Shown piece by piece: positions 56,196 to 64,000 of a stretch of 64,000 nucleotides of DNA (its first letter is position 1; each line of letters starts with the position of its first letter). The translations under genes and the position numbers were made by a program. Source of the stretch: Allobosea sp. (lineage in GTDB: Bacteria > Pseudomonadota > Alphaproteobacteria > Rhizobiales > Kaistiaceae); contig JAFKFV010000009.1 of assembly GCA_017307955.1 (NCBI GenBank), forward strand, positions 1 to 64,000, read 5' to 3'. The notes beneath the pieces were generated by a model. The model did no database searches. It was given only the letters and a program-made list of their open reading frames with translations, and was not told the origin of the DNA.

Positions 56196-58725
56196 CGTCG
56201 AGACCTTCGATCTCACCAATTGCGACCGCGAGCCGATCCATATCCCCGGCAGCATCCAGCCGCATGGCTGCCTGCTCGCCTGCGACGCCGCGCTGAACAC
56301 GATCCTGCGCCATTCGGCCAATGCACCGGCCATGCTGCGCTATGGCGGCGACCTGGCGCGGCGGCCGCTCGACGATGTCTTCGGCCGTGAGACGTCCGAC
56401 TTCCTGCGCAGCGCCATCGCCAACGCGACCGATCCGGCGCGGCCGGCCCTGCTGACCAGCCTGGCGGCGGGCACGTCCGGCCCCCTCGACATCGCGCTGC
56501 ACAGCTTCAAGTCGGTCGGCATCATCGAGATCGAGCCGGCGCCGGCACATTCGCGGACGCCGCTCGAAATCGCGCGCTCGCTGATCGCGCGGCTGCGCGC
56601 CGTCAACGATCTCGACCAGCTGCTGGCGCTCGTGCCGCGCCTCGTCCGCGGCGCGTTCGGCTATGACCGGGTGATGGTCTACCGGCTCGGCCATGACGGC
56701 GCCGGCCAGGTGATCAGCGAGGCGAAGCGCACCGATCTCGAGAGCTTCCGCGGGCAGTGGTTCCCGGCGAGCGATATCCCGCGACAGGCGCGGCTGCTCT
56801 ATCTGCGCAACACTGTCCGTGTCATCGCCGATGTCGATTTCGAGCGGGTGCCGATCATCCCGCGCCTCGATGCCTCCGGCGAGCCGCTGGACCTCTCCTT
56901 CGCCCATCTCCGGGCGGTTTCGCCGATCCATTGCGAATATCTGCGCAACATGGGCGTCAGCGCCTCGATGTCGATCTCGATCATCGTCGACGGCGAGCTC
57001 TGGGGCCTCATCGCCTGCCACCATTATGCGCCGCGGCGGCTTTCGATGGCGCAGCGGGTGGCGGCGGAAATCCTGAGCGACTTCGTCTCGCTGCATCTCA
57101 AATCCCTGCAGCAGCGCCAGTCGCTCGGCGTGGCCCTCGAAGCGCGGCGGACGCTCGCCAATCTGCTCAGTGCAAGCTCCCAGCAGGCGAGCCTTCCCGA
57201 CCTCTTGCGCGGCAATCTCTCGGCGCTCGCGGCGCTGGTCCCCTGCGACGGCATCGGACTCTTCGTCGATGGCGAATGGCATGCCGAGGGCGTCACGCCG
57301 CCGGAAGACGCGGTCCCGTCCCTGCTCCGCTTCGTCACCGGGGTCACCGACGGCCGCATTTTCGCGACGAATTGCCTCTCGGAGCGGCTGCCGATCGCCG
57401 AAACCTATGGCGATCGCGTCTCCGGCCTGATGGCCGTGCCGATCTCGCAGCTACCGCGCGACTATCTCATCTTCTTTCGCCGCGAGATCGTGCAGACGAT
57501 CGACTGGGGCGGCAATCCCGAGAAGACCTACGAATCCGGGCCGATGGGCGACCGGCTGACGCCGCGCAAAAGCTTCGACATCTGGAAGCAGACGGTGCGG
57601 CTGCAATCCTCGCCCTGGACCGAGCTCGAACGTGAGATCGCCGAGGCGCTGCGATCCGCGATGGTCGAGGTCGCGCTTCGCCATACCGAAATCCTCGCCG
57701 GCGAGCGCTCCAAGGCCGATACGCGGCAGCGTATGCTCAACGAGGAGCTGAACCACCGCGTCAAGAACATCCTCGCCGTCATCAAGTCGGTCGTCGGCCA
57801 TCCCGCCACGGGCCGGCAGACGCTGGAGGATTATGTCGGTACGCTGAAGGGGCGCATCCAGGCTCTGTCGATCGCCCATGACCAGATCGTGCGCGGCGAT
57901 GGCGGCGGCCTGCTGCGCGGGCTGATCGAGGCGGAACTCCTGCCCTATCAGGGCGGCAAGGCGCGGATCACTCTCGAAGGGCCGGCCGTCTGGCTCGATT
58001 CGCGGGCGCTCTCCGTGATGGCGCTGGTGCTGCACGAGATGGCGACCAACGCGACGAAATATGGCGCCCTTTCCGCGCCGGACGGCGCCCTGAACGTCTC
58101 GTGGTCGATGACCGAGGCGGGCGACTGCGCGATCCTTTGGGAGGAAAGCGGCGGGCCCGCGGTGCGCGCGCCCTCCCGGCGCGGCTTCGGATCGGCAATG
58201 ATCAGCCGCAGCATTCCTTTCGATCTCGGCGGACGCAGCGACATCGCCTATCCGGTGGCCGGCGTGCTTGCGCGCTTCGAGATACCGGAGCGGCATCTCG
58301 CCAATGTCGAGGCGCCGGGTGTGCCTCTCGCATCGTCGCTGGCGGGCACAGCCGCCAAGCCGGCGGCCCTGGCGGCCGGCCTCACGGTCTTGCTGGTCGA
58401 AGACCAGATGCTGATCGCCATGGATGCCGAGGCGATGCTGGCCGACAACGGCATCACAGATGTCATCACCTGCGGATCGGTGGCCGATGCGCTGAGACGC
58501 ATCGAAACCACCATCCCCGATGTCGGGATGCTCGACATCAATCTCGGCGACGACACGTCTGGCGAGGTCGCGAAGGAACTGACCCGCCGCGGCATCCCGT
58601 TCATCTTCGCCACCGGCTACAACGACCGATCCGCCCTCCTGCCAGGCTTCGAGGCGATCCCCACCGTCCGCAAGCCCTATGACTGGCAGGAGGTGCGGGC
58701 CGCGCTCGAGACGGTGCTCGCCTGA
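56188..58725 (+). CDS. bphP: Bacteriophytochrome with HWE kinase and receiver (Agp2-like)
   Basis: An 845-residue light sensor. The bilin-binding Cys is C12 in LTNCDREPIHIPGSIQPHG; PAS domain to about 110; GAF about 130-300 with PASDIPRQARLLYLRNT and VSPIHCEYLRNMGVSASMSISI; PHY about 310-490 with the tongue motifs WGGNPEKTY and PRKSFD. The HWE histidine kinase has H523 in NEELNHRVKNILAVI, then LHEMATNATKYGALS and ILWEESGGPAV (the WxE motif). A receiver domain with D783 in VGMLDINLG ends the protein. This layout (HWE kinase plus receiver) matches Agrobacterium Agp2/BphP2, a bathy phytochrome whose dark state absorbs far-red light. Output partner not in the window. Confidence 0.95.
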   Translation: MSDVETFDLTNCDREPIHIPGSIQPHGCLLACDAALNTILRHSANAPAMLRYGGDLARRPLDDVFGRETSDFLRSAIANATDPARPALLTSLAAGTSGPLDIALHSFKSVGIIEIEPAPAHSRTPLEIARSLIARLRAVNDLDQLLALVPRLVRGAFGYDRVMVYRLGHDGAGQVISEAKRTDLESFRGQWFPASDIPRQARLLYLRNTVRVIADVDFERVPIIPRLDASGEPLDLSFAHLRAVSPIHCEYLRNMGVSASMSISIIVDGELWGLIACHHYAPRRLSMAQRVAAEILSDFVSLHLKSLQQRQSLGVALEARRTLANLLSASSQQASLPDLLRGNLSALAALVPCDGIGLFVDGEWHAEGVTPPEDAVPSLLRFVTGVTDGRIFATNCLSERLPIAETYGDRVSGLMAVPISQLPRDYLIFFRREIVQTIDWGGNPEKTYESGPMGDRLTPRKSFDIWKQTVRLQSSPWTELEREIAEALRSAMVEVALRHTEILAGERSKADTRQRMLNEELNHRVKNILAVIKSVVGHPATGRQTLEDYVGTLKGRIQALSIAHDQIVRGDGGGLLRGLIEAELLPYQGGKARITLEGPAVWLDSRALSVMALVLHEMATNATKYGALSAPDGALNVSWSMTEAGDCAILWEESGGPAVRAPSRRGFGSAMISRSIPFDLGGRSDIAYPVAGVLARFEIPERHLANVEAPGVPLASSLAGTAAKPAALAAGLTVLLVEDQMLIAMDAEAMLADNGITDVITCGSVADALRRIETTIPDVGMLDINLGDDTSGEVAKELTRRGIPFIFATGYNDRSALLPGFEAIPTVRKPYDWQEVRAALETVLA

Positions 58726-58737
58726 GCGCAGCGGCGG

Positions 58738-59697
58738 TCAGCCGATCACGCTTTTCGGCAGCAGCCCGTGGATGCCGTTCTGGCCGTTCACGGTCTGGGT
58801 GACGTGGAAATCGGCGGCGAGCGAGGCGAGGCGATAGGCTTCGCTGCGCGTGATGCCGAGCCGTTCCGTGATCAGATCGAGCATCTCACGCACTGCAATG
58901 CGCATCGCCTCGTCGAGATCGGCCGAAAAGCCCATGGTCATATAGGCGTTCGGGGTCTCGGCGCGCGGCAGGCCGATGCGCGGCTCAGTCCCTGTCTTCT
59001 TGTGCAGCACGAAGGTGAAGGTGCCGGTGAGCGCCGTTTCCAGCGCCGTCACGCAGACCTCGCCATGGCCCTGCAGACCATGGCCGTCGCCGACGAGGAA
59101 GTTCGCGCCTGGCACGAAGACCGGCAGGAACAGCGTCGAGCCGGCGCCGAGGTCCTTGTTATCGAGATTGCCGCCATGGAGGCGCGGTTCGCGAGATGAG
59201 AGTTCGCCATAGATCGGCGGCGGCGCCACGCCCATCACGCCGAAGAACGGCGCCAGTGGCAGTTCGGGACCAAAGGGGAGCGCGCAGGTCTTCTTCTCGA
59301 TGTCGATCGGGATATGCATCAGATCGAGGTCGGGCAGGATGAAGTCTTCCGGCAGCGTGCCCTCGAAGGGGACGATGGCGTTGAAGCCCCAGTCGGCGCC
59401 CGGCTCGATCGCCTCGATGCGCACTTCCAGCATGTCGCCCGGCTCGGCGCCCTCGATCGCGATCGGACCCGTCAGCAGATGGCCAAAGCGGATGGGCAAA
59501 TTGGCGGCATGGATCGCATGCAGGGCAGGCGCCACCGTCATGCCGTTCCCCTCCGGCGGAAGCAGGCCGGGCGGTCCGCTCAGCGTCTCGACCACCACCC
59601 GGTCGCCGGAGGTAATGGTCAGGACCGGCGGGGTTTCGGCGGAAAAGCGGCCCCAAACAATGGTTTCGGGGCCGGCCTTCAGGACATGTTCGGACAT
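58738..59697 (-). CDS. Acetamidase/formamidase family protein
   Basis: A 319-residue hydrolase of the FmdA/AmdA family: beta-rich N-domain (LTITSGDRVVVETL), HAIHAANLPIRFGHLLTGPIAIEGAEPGDMLEVRI, and the signature region HGGNLDNKDLGAGSTLFLPVFVPGANFLVGDGHGLQGHGEV. It hydrolyses formamide or short amides to ammonia. It is 12 bases from the end of bphP on the other strand (convergent). Confidence 0.92.
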   Translation of the reverse strand: MSEHVLKAGPETIVWGRFSAETPPVLTITSGDRVVVETLSGPPGLLPPEGNGMTVAPALHAIHAANLPIRFGHLLTGPIAIEGAEPGDMLEVRIEAIEPGADWGFNAIVPFEGTLPEDFILPDLDLMHIPIDIEKKTCALPFGPELPLAPFFGVMGVAPPPIYGELSSREPRLHGGNLDNKDLGAGSTLFLPVFVPGANFLVGDGHGLQGHGEVCVTALETALTGTFTFVLHKKTGTEPRIGLPRAETPNAYMTMGFSADLDEAMRIAVREMLDLITERLGITRSEAYRLASLAADFHVTQTVNGQNGIHGLLPKSVIG

Positions 59698-59774
59698 CGC
59701 ATTCCTCGGTCTGCATGCAGATTGCAGGACAAGGTATGCAAGACCCGCACCGGAGGCCATCGCGCCGTAAGGCG

Positions 59775-60203
59775 TCAGGCGTTCGCCTTGGCTGTGCCGC
59801 CCTTCGTCCGCTCGCCCCATTTCATGCCTTCAAGCTTCAGCCCGTCGGGATCGAGGAAGAACACGGCATAGTAATCGTCGTAATATTCGGCCGCCGGATC
59901 GACGATGGTCACCCCCTCCTTCTCCAGGAAGGATTGCAGCGCATCGACGTCCGCCCGGCTCTCCAGCTCGAAGGCATAGTGGTGGAAGCCGATATTGCCG
60001 ATGCGATGCGGGTGGCGCTTGCCCTCCTCATCAGCCTCGCCGATCCAGAACCGCGTCGTGCCGTTGGTCCAGCCGATCTGGTCGCCATAATCGCCAAGCA
60101 CTTCGAAACCGAGGAAGCTGAACAGGCGGCCATAGAAACGCTTCGAGCGTTCATAGTCCCCGACGCGAATCACGAGATGGTCGATCCCGACGACCTTGAC
60201 CAT
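59775..60203 (-). CDS. VOC (glyoxalase/dioxygenase fold) protein
   Basis: A 142-residue protein with two beta-alpha-beta-beta-beta modules: VVGIDHLVIRVGDYERSKRFYGRLFSFLGFEVL and IGFHHYAFELESRADVDALQSFL, then YAVFFLDPDGLKLEGMKWGE. The metal ligands expected are H9, H72-like in FHHYAF, and E near KLEGM. Substrate unknown (glyoxalase I-like or resistance protein). The ATG at 60203 follows GGAGG-like CAAGGAGGC 5 bases upstream. Confidence 0.9.
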   Translation of the reverse strand: MVKVVGIDHLVIRVGDYERSKRFYGRLFSFLGFEVLGDYGDQIGWTNGTTRFWIGEADEEGKRHPHRIGNIGFHHYAFELESRADVDALQSFLEKEGVTIVDPAAEYYDDYYAVFFLDPDGLKLEGMKWGERTKGGTAKANA

Positions 60204-60358
60204 GGCAGCCTCCTTGCAGGTGTGGCGGATGCGGATGATGCCGGCCAACGCATGGGCCCGGCAATGGCTCCTTTCTGTGGATCGGCTGCGCCTGCGACGG
60301 CATTGCAGCCAATCGTGCCCCTCGGCCGTGATAGGTTCGCGGCAAGGATGGATCAGGC

Positions 60359-61873
60359 ATGAATATCGAGCTCGGCAGGATCGCCGGCGCCGGCGTCCCC
60401 GACGGGCCGGCGATGATGGATGTCGAGGAGTTGCTCGCGACCCGCTTGCTCGTTCAGGGCAATTCGGGCTCGGGCAAGTCGCATCTGCTGCGCCGGTTGC
60501 TGGAGCAGAGCGCGGCACATGTCCAGCAGCTGATCATCGATCCGGAGGGCGATTTCGTCAGCCTCGCCGAGCGCTTCGGCCATGTCGTGCTCGATGCCGA
60601 GCGCGGGCTCGGCGAACTGGAAGTCATCGCCGGCCGCGTGCGCCAGCACCGCGTCTCGGCCGTGCTCAATCTCGAGTCGCTCGATGTCGAAATGCAGATG
60701 CGCGCGGCGGGCACCTTCCTGAACGCGCTGTTCGATGCCGATCGCGAACACTGGTTTCCGATGCTGGTCGTGGTCGACGAGGCGCAGCTCTTCGCGCCCG
60801 CAGTCGGCGGCGAGGTTTCGGAAGAGGCGCGCAAGCTGTCGCTCGGGGCGATGACCAATCTCATGTGCCGCGGGCGCAAGCGCGGCCTCGCCGGCATCAT
60901 CGCCACGCAGCGCTTAGCCAAGCTCGCCAAGAATGTCGCCGCCGAGGCATCGAACTTCCTGATGGGCCGCACCTTCCTCGATATCGACATGGTGCGCGCC
61001 GCCGACCTGCTCGGCCTGGAACGGCGGCAGGCCGAGACGTTCCGCGATCTCGCGCGCGGCCAGTTCGTCGCGCTCGGCCCCGCGCTGACGCGGCGCCCGA
61101 TCACGGTCGCGGTCGGTCAGGTCGAGACGAAGCCGCGCGCCGGCACGCCGAAGCTGACGCCGCTGCCGGCCGAGGCGGCGGAAGCGCAGCGCGAGCTGGT
61201 GCTGGCGCCCGTTCCGGTCGAGCTCGTTCGCCCGGTCGAGCCGCGGCCGGCACCGGTCTCGGCGCCCTCAACGCATGAGCTCCTCGCCAGCCTCAGCCTC
61301 AACAGAGACATCGCGACGCCGTCGGCACCGGCGGTGCCGGATGACGGGCTGACCGCCGAGGAGCGCGAGGCACAGTTCCTGTCGCTGGCGCGCGCCGTAG
61401 TCGCCGATCCCGGCGCGCCGTTCCGCGCCGAATCGGCCCTTTATCAGGATTTCCTCGTCCGCTGCCGCATCGCGCGACTCTCTTCCGTGCCGCCGCTGCC
61501 GGCCTTCCGCTTCCTGCTCAATATCGCGCGCGCGGCGGGCGACGGCACGATCATGGACTCGGGCTTCTGGCAGCGCGCGGTCGAACTCGCGCGCGCCCTC
61601 CCCGACGAGGCGCAGCTGACCTTCCTCGTCATCGCGGCGGCGGCGATCCATGGCGGCCCCTGCCCTTCCGATACCGAACTCGCGCTCCGCTCGGGCACGC
61701 ATTCCGCCGGCCGGGCGCGGAGCCGCCTGCGGCATCTCGAAAAGAGCGGCCACATCGTGCTGCGCGTCGATATCCGTGGCCAGCGCGCCGCCGTCCTGCC
61801 GGATCTTGACATCGAGACGACATTCGGCGATCCGCGCGCGCCCTATGGCGACGGCGCCATCGCGGCAGAGTAG
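60359..61873 (+). CDS. HerA/FtsK-like ATPase (DUF853-type), uncharacterised
   Basis: A 504-residue ATPase: Walker A QGNSGSGKSHLLRRLL (residues 33-48), IIDPEGDFVSL, Walker B LVVVDEAQLFAP, and FLMGRTFLDIDMVRAADLLGL. The HerA core covers about 20-240; after a Pro/Ala/Glu linker (residues 255-310) there is a helical C-domain with a winged-helix-like stretch (DTELALRSGTHSAGRARSRLRHL). HerA relatives work in DNA processing, usually with the NurA nuclease, but no nurA gene is nearby. The start at 60359 is ATG with GGATCAGGC upstream. Confidence 0.8.
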   Translation: MNIELGRIAGAGVPDGPAMMDVEELLATRLLVQGNSGSGKSHLLRRLLEQSAAHVQQLIIDPEGDFVSLAERFGHVVLDAERGLGELEVIAGRVRQHRVSAVLNLESLDVEMQMRAAGTFLNALFDADREHWFPMLVVVDEAQLFAPAVGGEVSEEARKLSLGAMTNLMCRGRKRGLAGIIATQRLAKLAKNVAAEASNFLMGRTFLDIDMVRAADLLGLERRQAETFRDLARGQFVALGPALTRRPITVAVGQVETKPRAGTPKLTPLPAEAAEAQRELVLAPVPVELVRPVEPRPAPVSAPSTHELLASLSLNRDIATPSAPAVPDDGLTAEEREAQFLSLARAVVADPGAPFRAESALYQDFLVRCRIARLSSVPPLPAFRFLLNIARAAGDGTIMDSGFWQRAVELARALPDEAQLTFLVIAAAAIHGGPCPSDTELALRSGTHSAGRARSRLRHLEKSGHIVLRVDIRGQRAAVLPDLDIETTFGDPRAPYGDGAIAAE

Positions 61874-61876
61874 CTC

Positions 61877-62584
61877 TCAGCCGGCGAGGCCGCGCACGAG
61901 ATCAGGCAAAGCGGCGAGATCGGTGATCTCGTGGAAGCGTGGATCGCCCAGCGGCGGCGCGACATGCTCGTAGCTCCAGGTGAGCGGATGCGGCACATGG
62001 ATGCCATAGCCGCCCGCCTCCAGCACCGGCACGATATCGGACTTCAGCGAGTTGCCGACCATCGCCGCGCGCTCCGGCCCATCGGCGTGGCGGGCGAAGA
62101 TGCGGCGATAGGTGTCCGGCGTCTTGTCGCTGACGATCTCGACGGCGTCGAAAAGGTCGCCGAGGCCGGAAGCCGCCAGCTTGCGCTCCTGATCGAAGAG
62201 GTCGCCCTTGGTGATGAGGATGATGCGATAGCTGCCCGAGAGCCGCTCGATCGCCTCGCGGGCAAAGGGTAGCGTCTCGACGGGATGGGCGAGGAGCTCG
62301 CGGCCGGCATCGAGGATTTCCTGGATGACGGAGGCATCGACACGGCCCTCCGTCACCTCGATCGCCGTCTCGATCATCGAGAGCGTGAAGCCCTTGATGC
62401 CGAATCCGTAGAGCTTGAGGTTGCGCGTCTCGGCCTCGAAGAGGCGTCGACCGACATCGCCGGTCGCGCCGTGCTGCGCCAGCAGCGCCGCGAAGCGCTC
62501 TTCCGTCAGGCGGTAGAAATGCTCGTTCTGCCAGAGCGTGTCGTCGGCGTCGAAACCGATCGCCGTCAGCGAGCGTTCCGTCAT
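61877..62584 (-). CDS. HAD-family hydrolase
   Basis: A 235-residue phosphatase-like enzyme: motif I FDADDTLWQN (nucleophile D12, acid/base D14), motif II ILITKGD, motif III lysine near VSDKTPDTY, and motif IV VGNSLKSDIVPVLEAG. Substrate cannot be inferred. It lies 3 bases after the ATPase stop, convergent. Confidence 0.93.
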   Translation of the reverse strand: MTERSLTAIGFDADDTLWQNEHFYRLTEERFAALLAQHGATGDVGRRLFEAETRNLKLYGFGIKGFTLSMIETAIEVTEGRVDASVIQEILDAGRELLAHPVETLPFAREAIERLSGSYRIILITKGDLFDQERKLAASGLGDLFDAVEIVSDKTPDTYRRIFARHADGPERAAMVGNSLKSDIVPVLEAGGYGIHVPHPLTWSYEHVAPPLGDPRFHEITDLAALPDLVRGLAG

Positions 62585-62591
62585 GCGGGGA

Positions 62592-62792
62592 TCACGCCTT
62601 CGGCTTGCGCGCCGCGGCCTTCGGCTTCGGCGGCTCGGCCGCCCGAGCGACGCGGTCCTCTTCTTCCTTGGCGAGGCGCAGCGCCTTCAGCCGGGCGGTA
62701 CGCTCGCGCAAAGCGCGAGCGGGATCAGGAGAGCCAGACTTCTTGTCGGACTTCGAATCGTTCCTGTGCCGGGTGCCGGCGGATTCCGCCAT
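62592..62792 (-). CDS. Small basic, helix-forming protein (66 residues)
   Basis: Begins MAESAGTRHRNDSKSDKKSG and has a helix ALRERTARLKALRLAKEEEDR followed by a Lys/Pro/Ala tail (PPKPKAAARKPKA). It is 7 bases upstream of the HAD gene in the same direction, and similar short Lys/Ala-rich proteins occur next to HAD genes in Hyphomicrobiales. Function unknown; the tail may bind nucleic acid. Start at 62792 is preceded by GGAGGACGA. Confidence 0.6.
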   Translation of the reverse strand: MAESAGTRHRNDSKSDKKSGSPDPARALRERTARLKALRLAKEEEDRVARAAEPPKPKAAARKPKA

Positions 62793-62877
62793 GATCGTCC
62801 TCCCTGGTGGTATGAACCTCCGGAGTCAGTCGGCGCCCCCTCACGCCGACCGGACCGGCCCCTGGCAACCGGCCGCG

Positions 62878-63150
62878 TCAGCGGCGCGGGCCAGCCTTGC
62901 CGGCTGCGACCTTCGGCTTGACCTTGGGCGCAGCAATCAGACCTTCGCGGATGGCCTGCTTGCGGGCGAGCTTGCGCGCGCGGCGCACCGCCTCGGCCTT
63001 TTCGCGAACGCGTTTCTCGGACGGCTTCTCGTAAGCCGTGCGCATCTTCATCTCGCGGAAGACGCCTTCACGCTGCAGCTTCTTCTTGAGAACCCGAAGC
63101 GCTTGATCGACATTGTTATCCCTGACCAGAACCTGCAAGCCGTTTCCCAT
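62878..63150 (-). CDS. rpsU: 30S ribosomal protein S21
   Basis: The S21 sequence is clear: [24 protein letters not shown], then [30 protein letters not shown] and a Lys/Pro-rich tail typical of alphaproteobacteria. The family starts at Q-V-L-V, so the real start may be the TTG at 63138 (86 residues); the ATG at 63150 adds MGNG and has no proper ribosome site spacing. I give the longer form with this caveat. Confidence 0.93.
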   Translation of the reverse strand: MGNGLQVLVRDNNVDQALRVLKKKLQREGVFREMKMRTAYEKPSEKRVREKAEAVRRARKLARKQAIREGLIAAPKVKPKVAAGKAGPRR

Positions 63151-63362
63151 CCTTCGATTGCCCACGCGCCATCCCGGCGGACCGTCCGCCGAGACCCGTG
63201 GATCGTCACCAATAGCACGCGCCGCCCGCTCCTGCGAGACGCAGTGTTGGCTTCGCGCGGAGAGTTGAACGCAACGACCGGCCGCGGCGTTCCGCGACCG
63301 GCCGAAACCGTCGATCGAGTTGGCAACCGAAGCCGCCAACTTTCTGAAATACCAGAACTTTC

Positions 63363-64000
63363 TCAGCTCTCCTGGATCGCCGTAAGCACCCAGTCGCCGC
63401 CGGGGCGGCGCACGAACGTCCACAGCTCCGTCGTTTCGGTCGGCGCGGAAGCATCGCCCGAGACGACGGCGCCGGTGGCGCGGTCGCGCATGACGTCGCG
63501 ACTCTCGTAGCGCATCGCCACCGTCGCATAGTCCGTGTCGCCCTCGCGCCAGGCTTCGGCGAGATCGCCCTGCAGCAGCTTGACGTCGATGACCTCGTTG
63601 CGGACGCCCGAGGTCGCGTTCTGGCTCAGTTCCTCGGAGAGATAGGACATGATCTCCGGCGTCGTCAGGCGGCGAAGCTCGGCATAGTCCTCGCGCGAAA
63701 ACGCGGCCTGCACCTCGTCCAGGCGCTGCTGGAACATGTCGAGATCGCTGTCGAGGATGCCGACCTCGTCATGCGCGTTGCGGGCGTTCGCCGGGCGGGC
63801 CGGGCGAGCGTCGCCACCACCGAGGCCGAACCCACCGAGGCCGCCAAAGGCCGGACGCGGCGCGTCATTGCCAGCCGCTTCGCGGAGCGACGGACCCGAT
63901 GCGGACGCCATCGCGGGCGTCTGACGGCGGCCGGAGAAGAGGCGGAACAGCAGCATGGCGCCGAGTGCGAGCAGCGCGATCTGCAGGATCATGCCGAAGG
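63363..64000 (-). CDS. Tim44-like domain protein, partial (start beyond window)
   Basis: The C-terminal part is a Tim44/MBA1-like domain: [29 protein letters not shown], then [29 protein letters not shown] and [21 protein letters not shown]. Before it lie a transmembrane segment ([20 protein letters not shown]) and a Gly-rich linker. In relatives this segment is internal and preceded by a signal peptide and Gly-rich region; here the bases upstream of the first ATG read in frame (FG-M), so the gene probably continues off the right edge. Function in the envelope unknown. Confidence 0.85.
   Translation of the reverse strand, partial: FGMILQIALLALGAMLLFRLFSGRRQTPAMASASGPSLREAAGNDAPRPAFGGLGGFGLGGGDARPARPANARNAHDEVGILDSDLDMFQQRLDEVQAAFSREDYAELRRLTTPEIMSYLSEELSQNATSGVRNEVIDVKLLQGDLAEAWREGDTDYATVAMRYESRDVMRDRATGAVVSGDASAPTETTELWTFVRRPGGDWVLTAIQES

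Overview
The window reads as a piece of an alphaproteobacterial chromosome, most likely of the order Hyphomicrobiales (Rhizobiales), carrying the right-hand part of an integrated conjugative element (ICE). The G+C content is high throughout. The chromosomal gene order purN-purM / perM-like - hda-like - ppk - ppx / rnd / aspS, an S21 protein with the alphaproteobacterial start motif, and a bathy-type phytochrome architecture like that of Agrobacterium Agp2 all point the same way. I cannot name a genus.

Element (about 1-31.5 kb). The left edge holds only the last codons of an IS66 transposase. A tight leftward operon follows: repA, parA, a ribbon-helix-helix gene, DUF2840, traF-type signal peptidase, DUF736 and a lytic transglycosylase, mostly joined by 4-bp ATGA overlaps. 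It is the replication/partition/transfer-entry module of ICEs of the Tn4371-like and related Rhizobiales type; relaxase, coupling protein and trb genes are expected further left and are not in view. Then come small regulators (AlpA-like HTH, two DUF2285 genes of which one is frameshifted, XRE), a second DUF736, a Toprim primase, a 1439-residue methyltransferase/strawberry-notch helicase, a ParB-like protein and a DUF932 protein. Between these leftward backbone genes sit rightward cargo genes: a PIN-like protein, a SEC-C protein and a HEPN-like protein. The stretch 21.2-29.4 kb is a defence-type island: HEPN-like gene, a Hachiman/Abp-like hamA-hamB pair, a DUF5131/TcmP pair and a VapBC-type toxin-antitoxin pair. 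The element ends with a large serine recombinase whose last codons run through the terminator and 3' half of an initiator tRNA gene (31481-31557), so the insertion junction lies in or beside that tRNA.

Chromosome (31.5-64 kb). Housekeeping genes: aspS, rnd, a di-haem cytochrome c, ppx-ppk (polyphosphate), an Hda-like DnaA regulator with a PerM-type permease, purM-purN, a molybdopterin oxidoreductase with an SDR, rlmJ, two GST-type genes, a secreted RNase T2, an inositol-phosphatase-like gene, an SDR translationally coupled to uvrC, a G3E GTPase behind a perfect palindrome that looks like a Zur operator, a haem oxygenase - phytochrome pair that forms a red/far-red light sensor, formamidase-like, VOC, HerA-like ATPase, HAD, rpsU and a Tim44-like gene that runs off the right edge.

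The most unusual things seen are: a plasmid-type origin signature (iterons, DnaA-box-like sites, AT-rich palindrome) buried inside the repA coding sequence; near-identical structured 5' leaders in front of the parB-like and DUF932 genes; the recombinase/tRNA overlap together with a variant initiator-tRNA anticodon stem; and the compact HEPN + HamAB + DUF5131/TcmP island.
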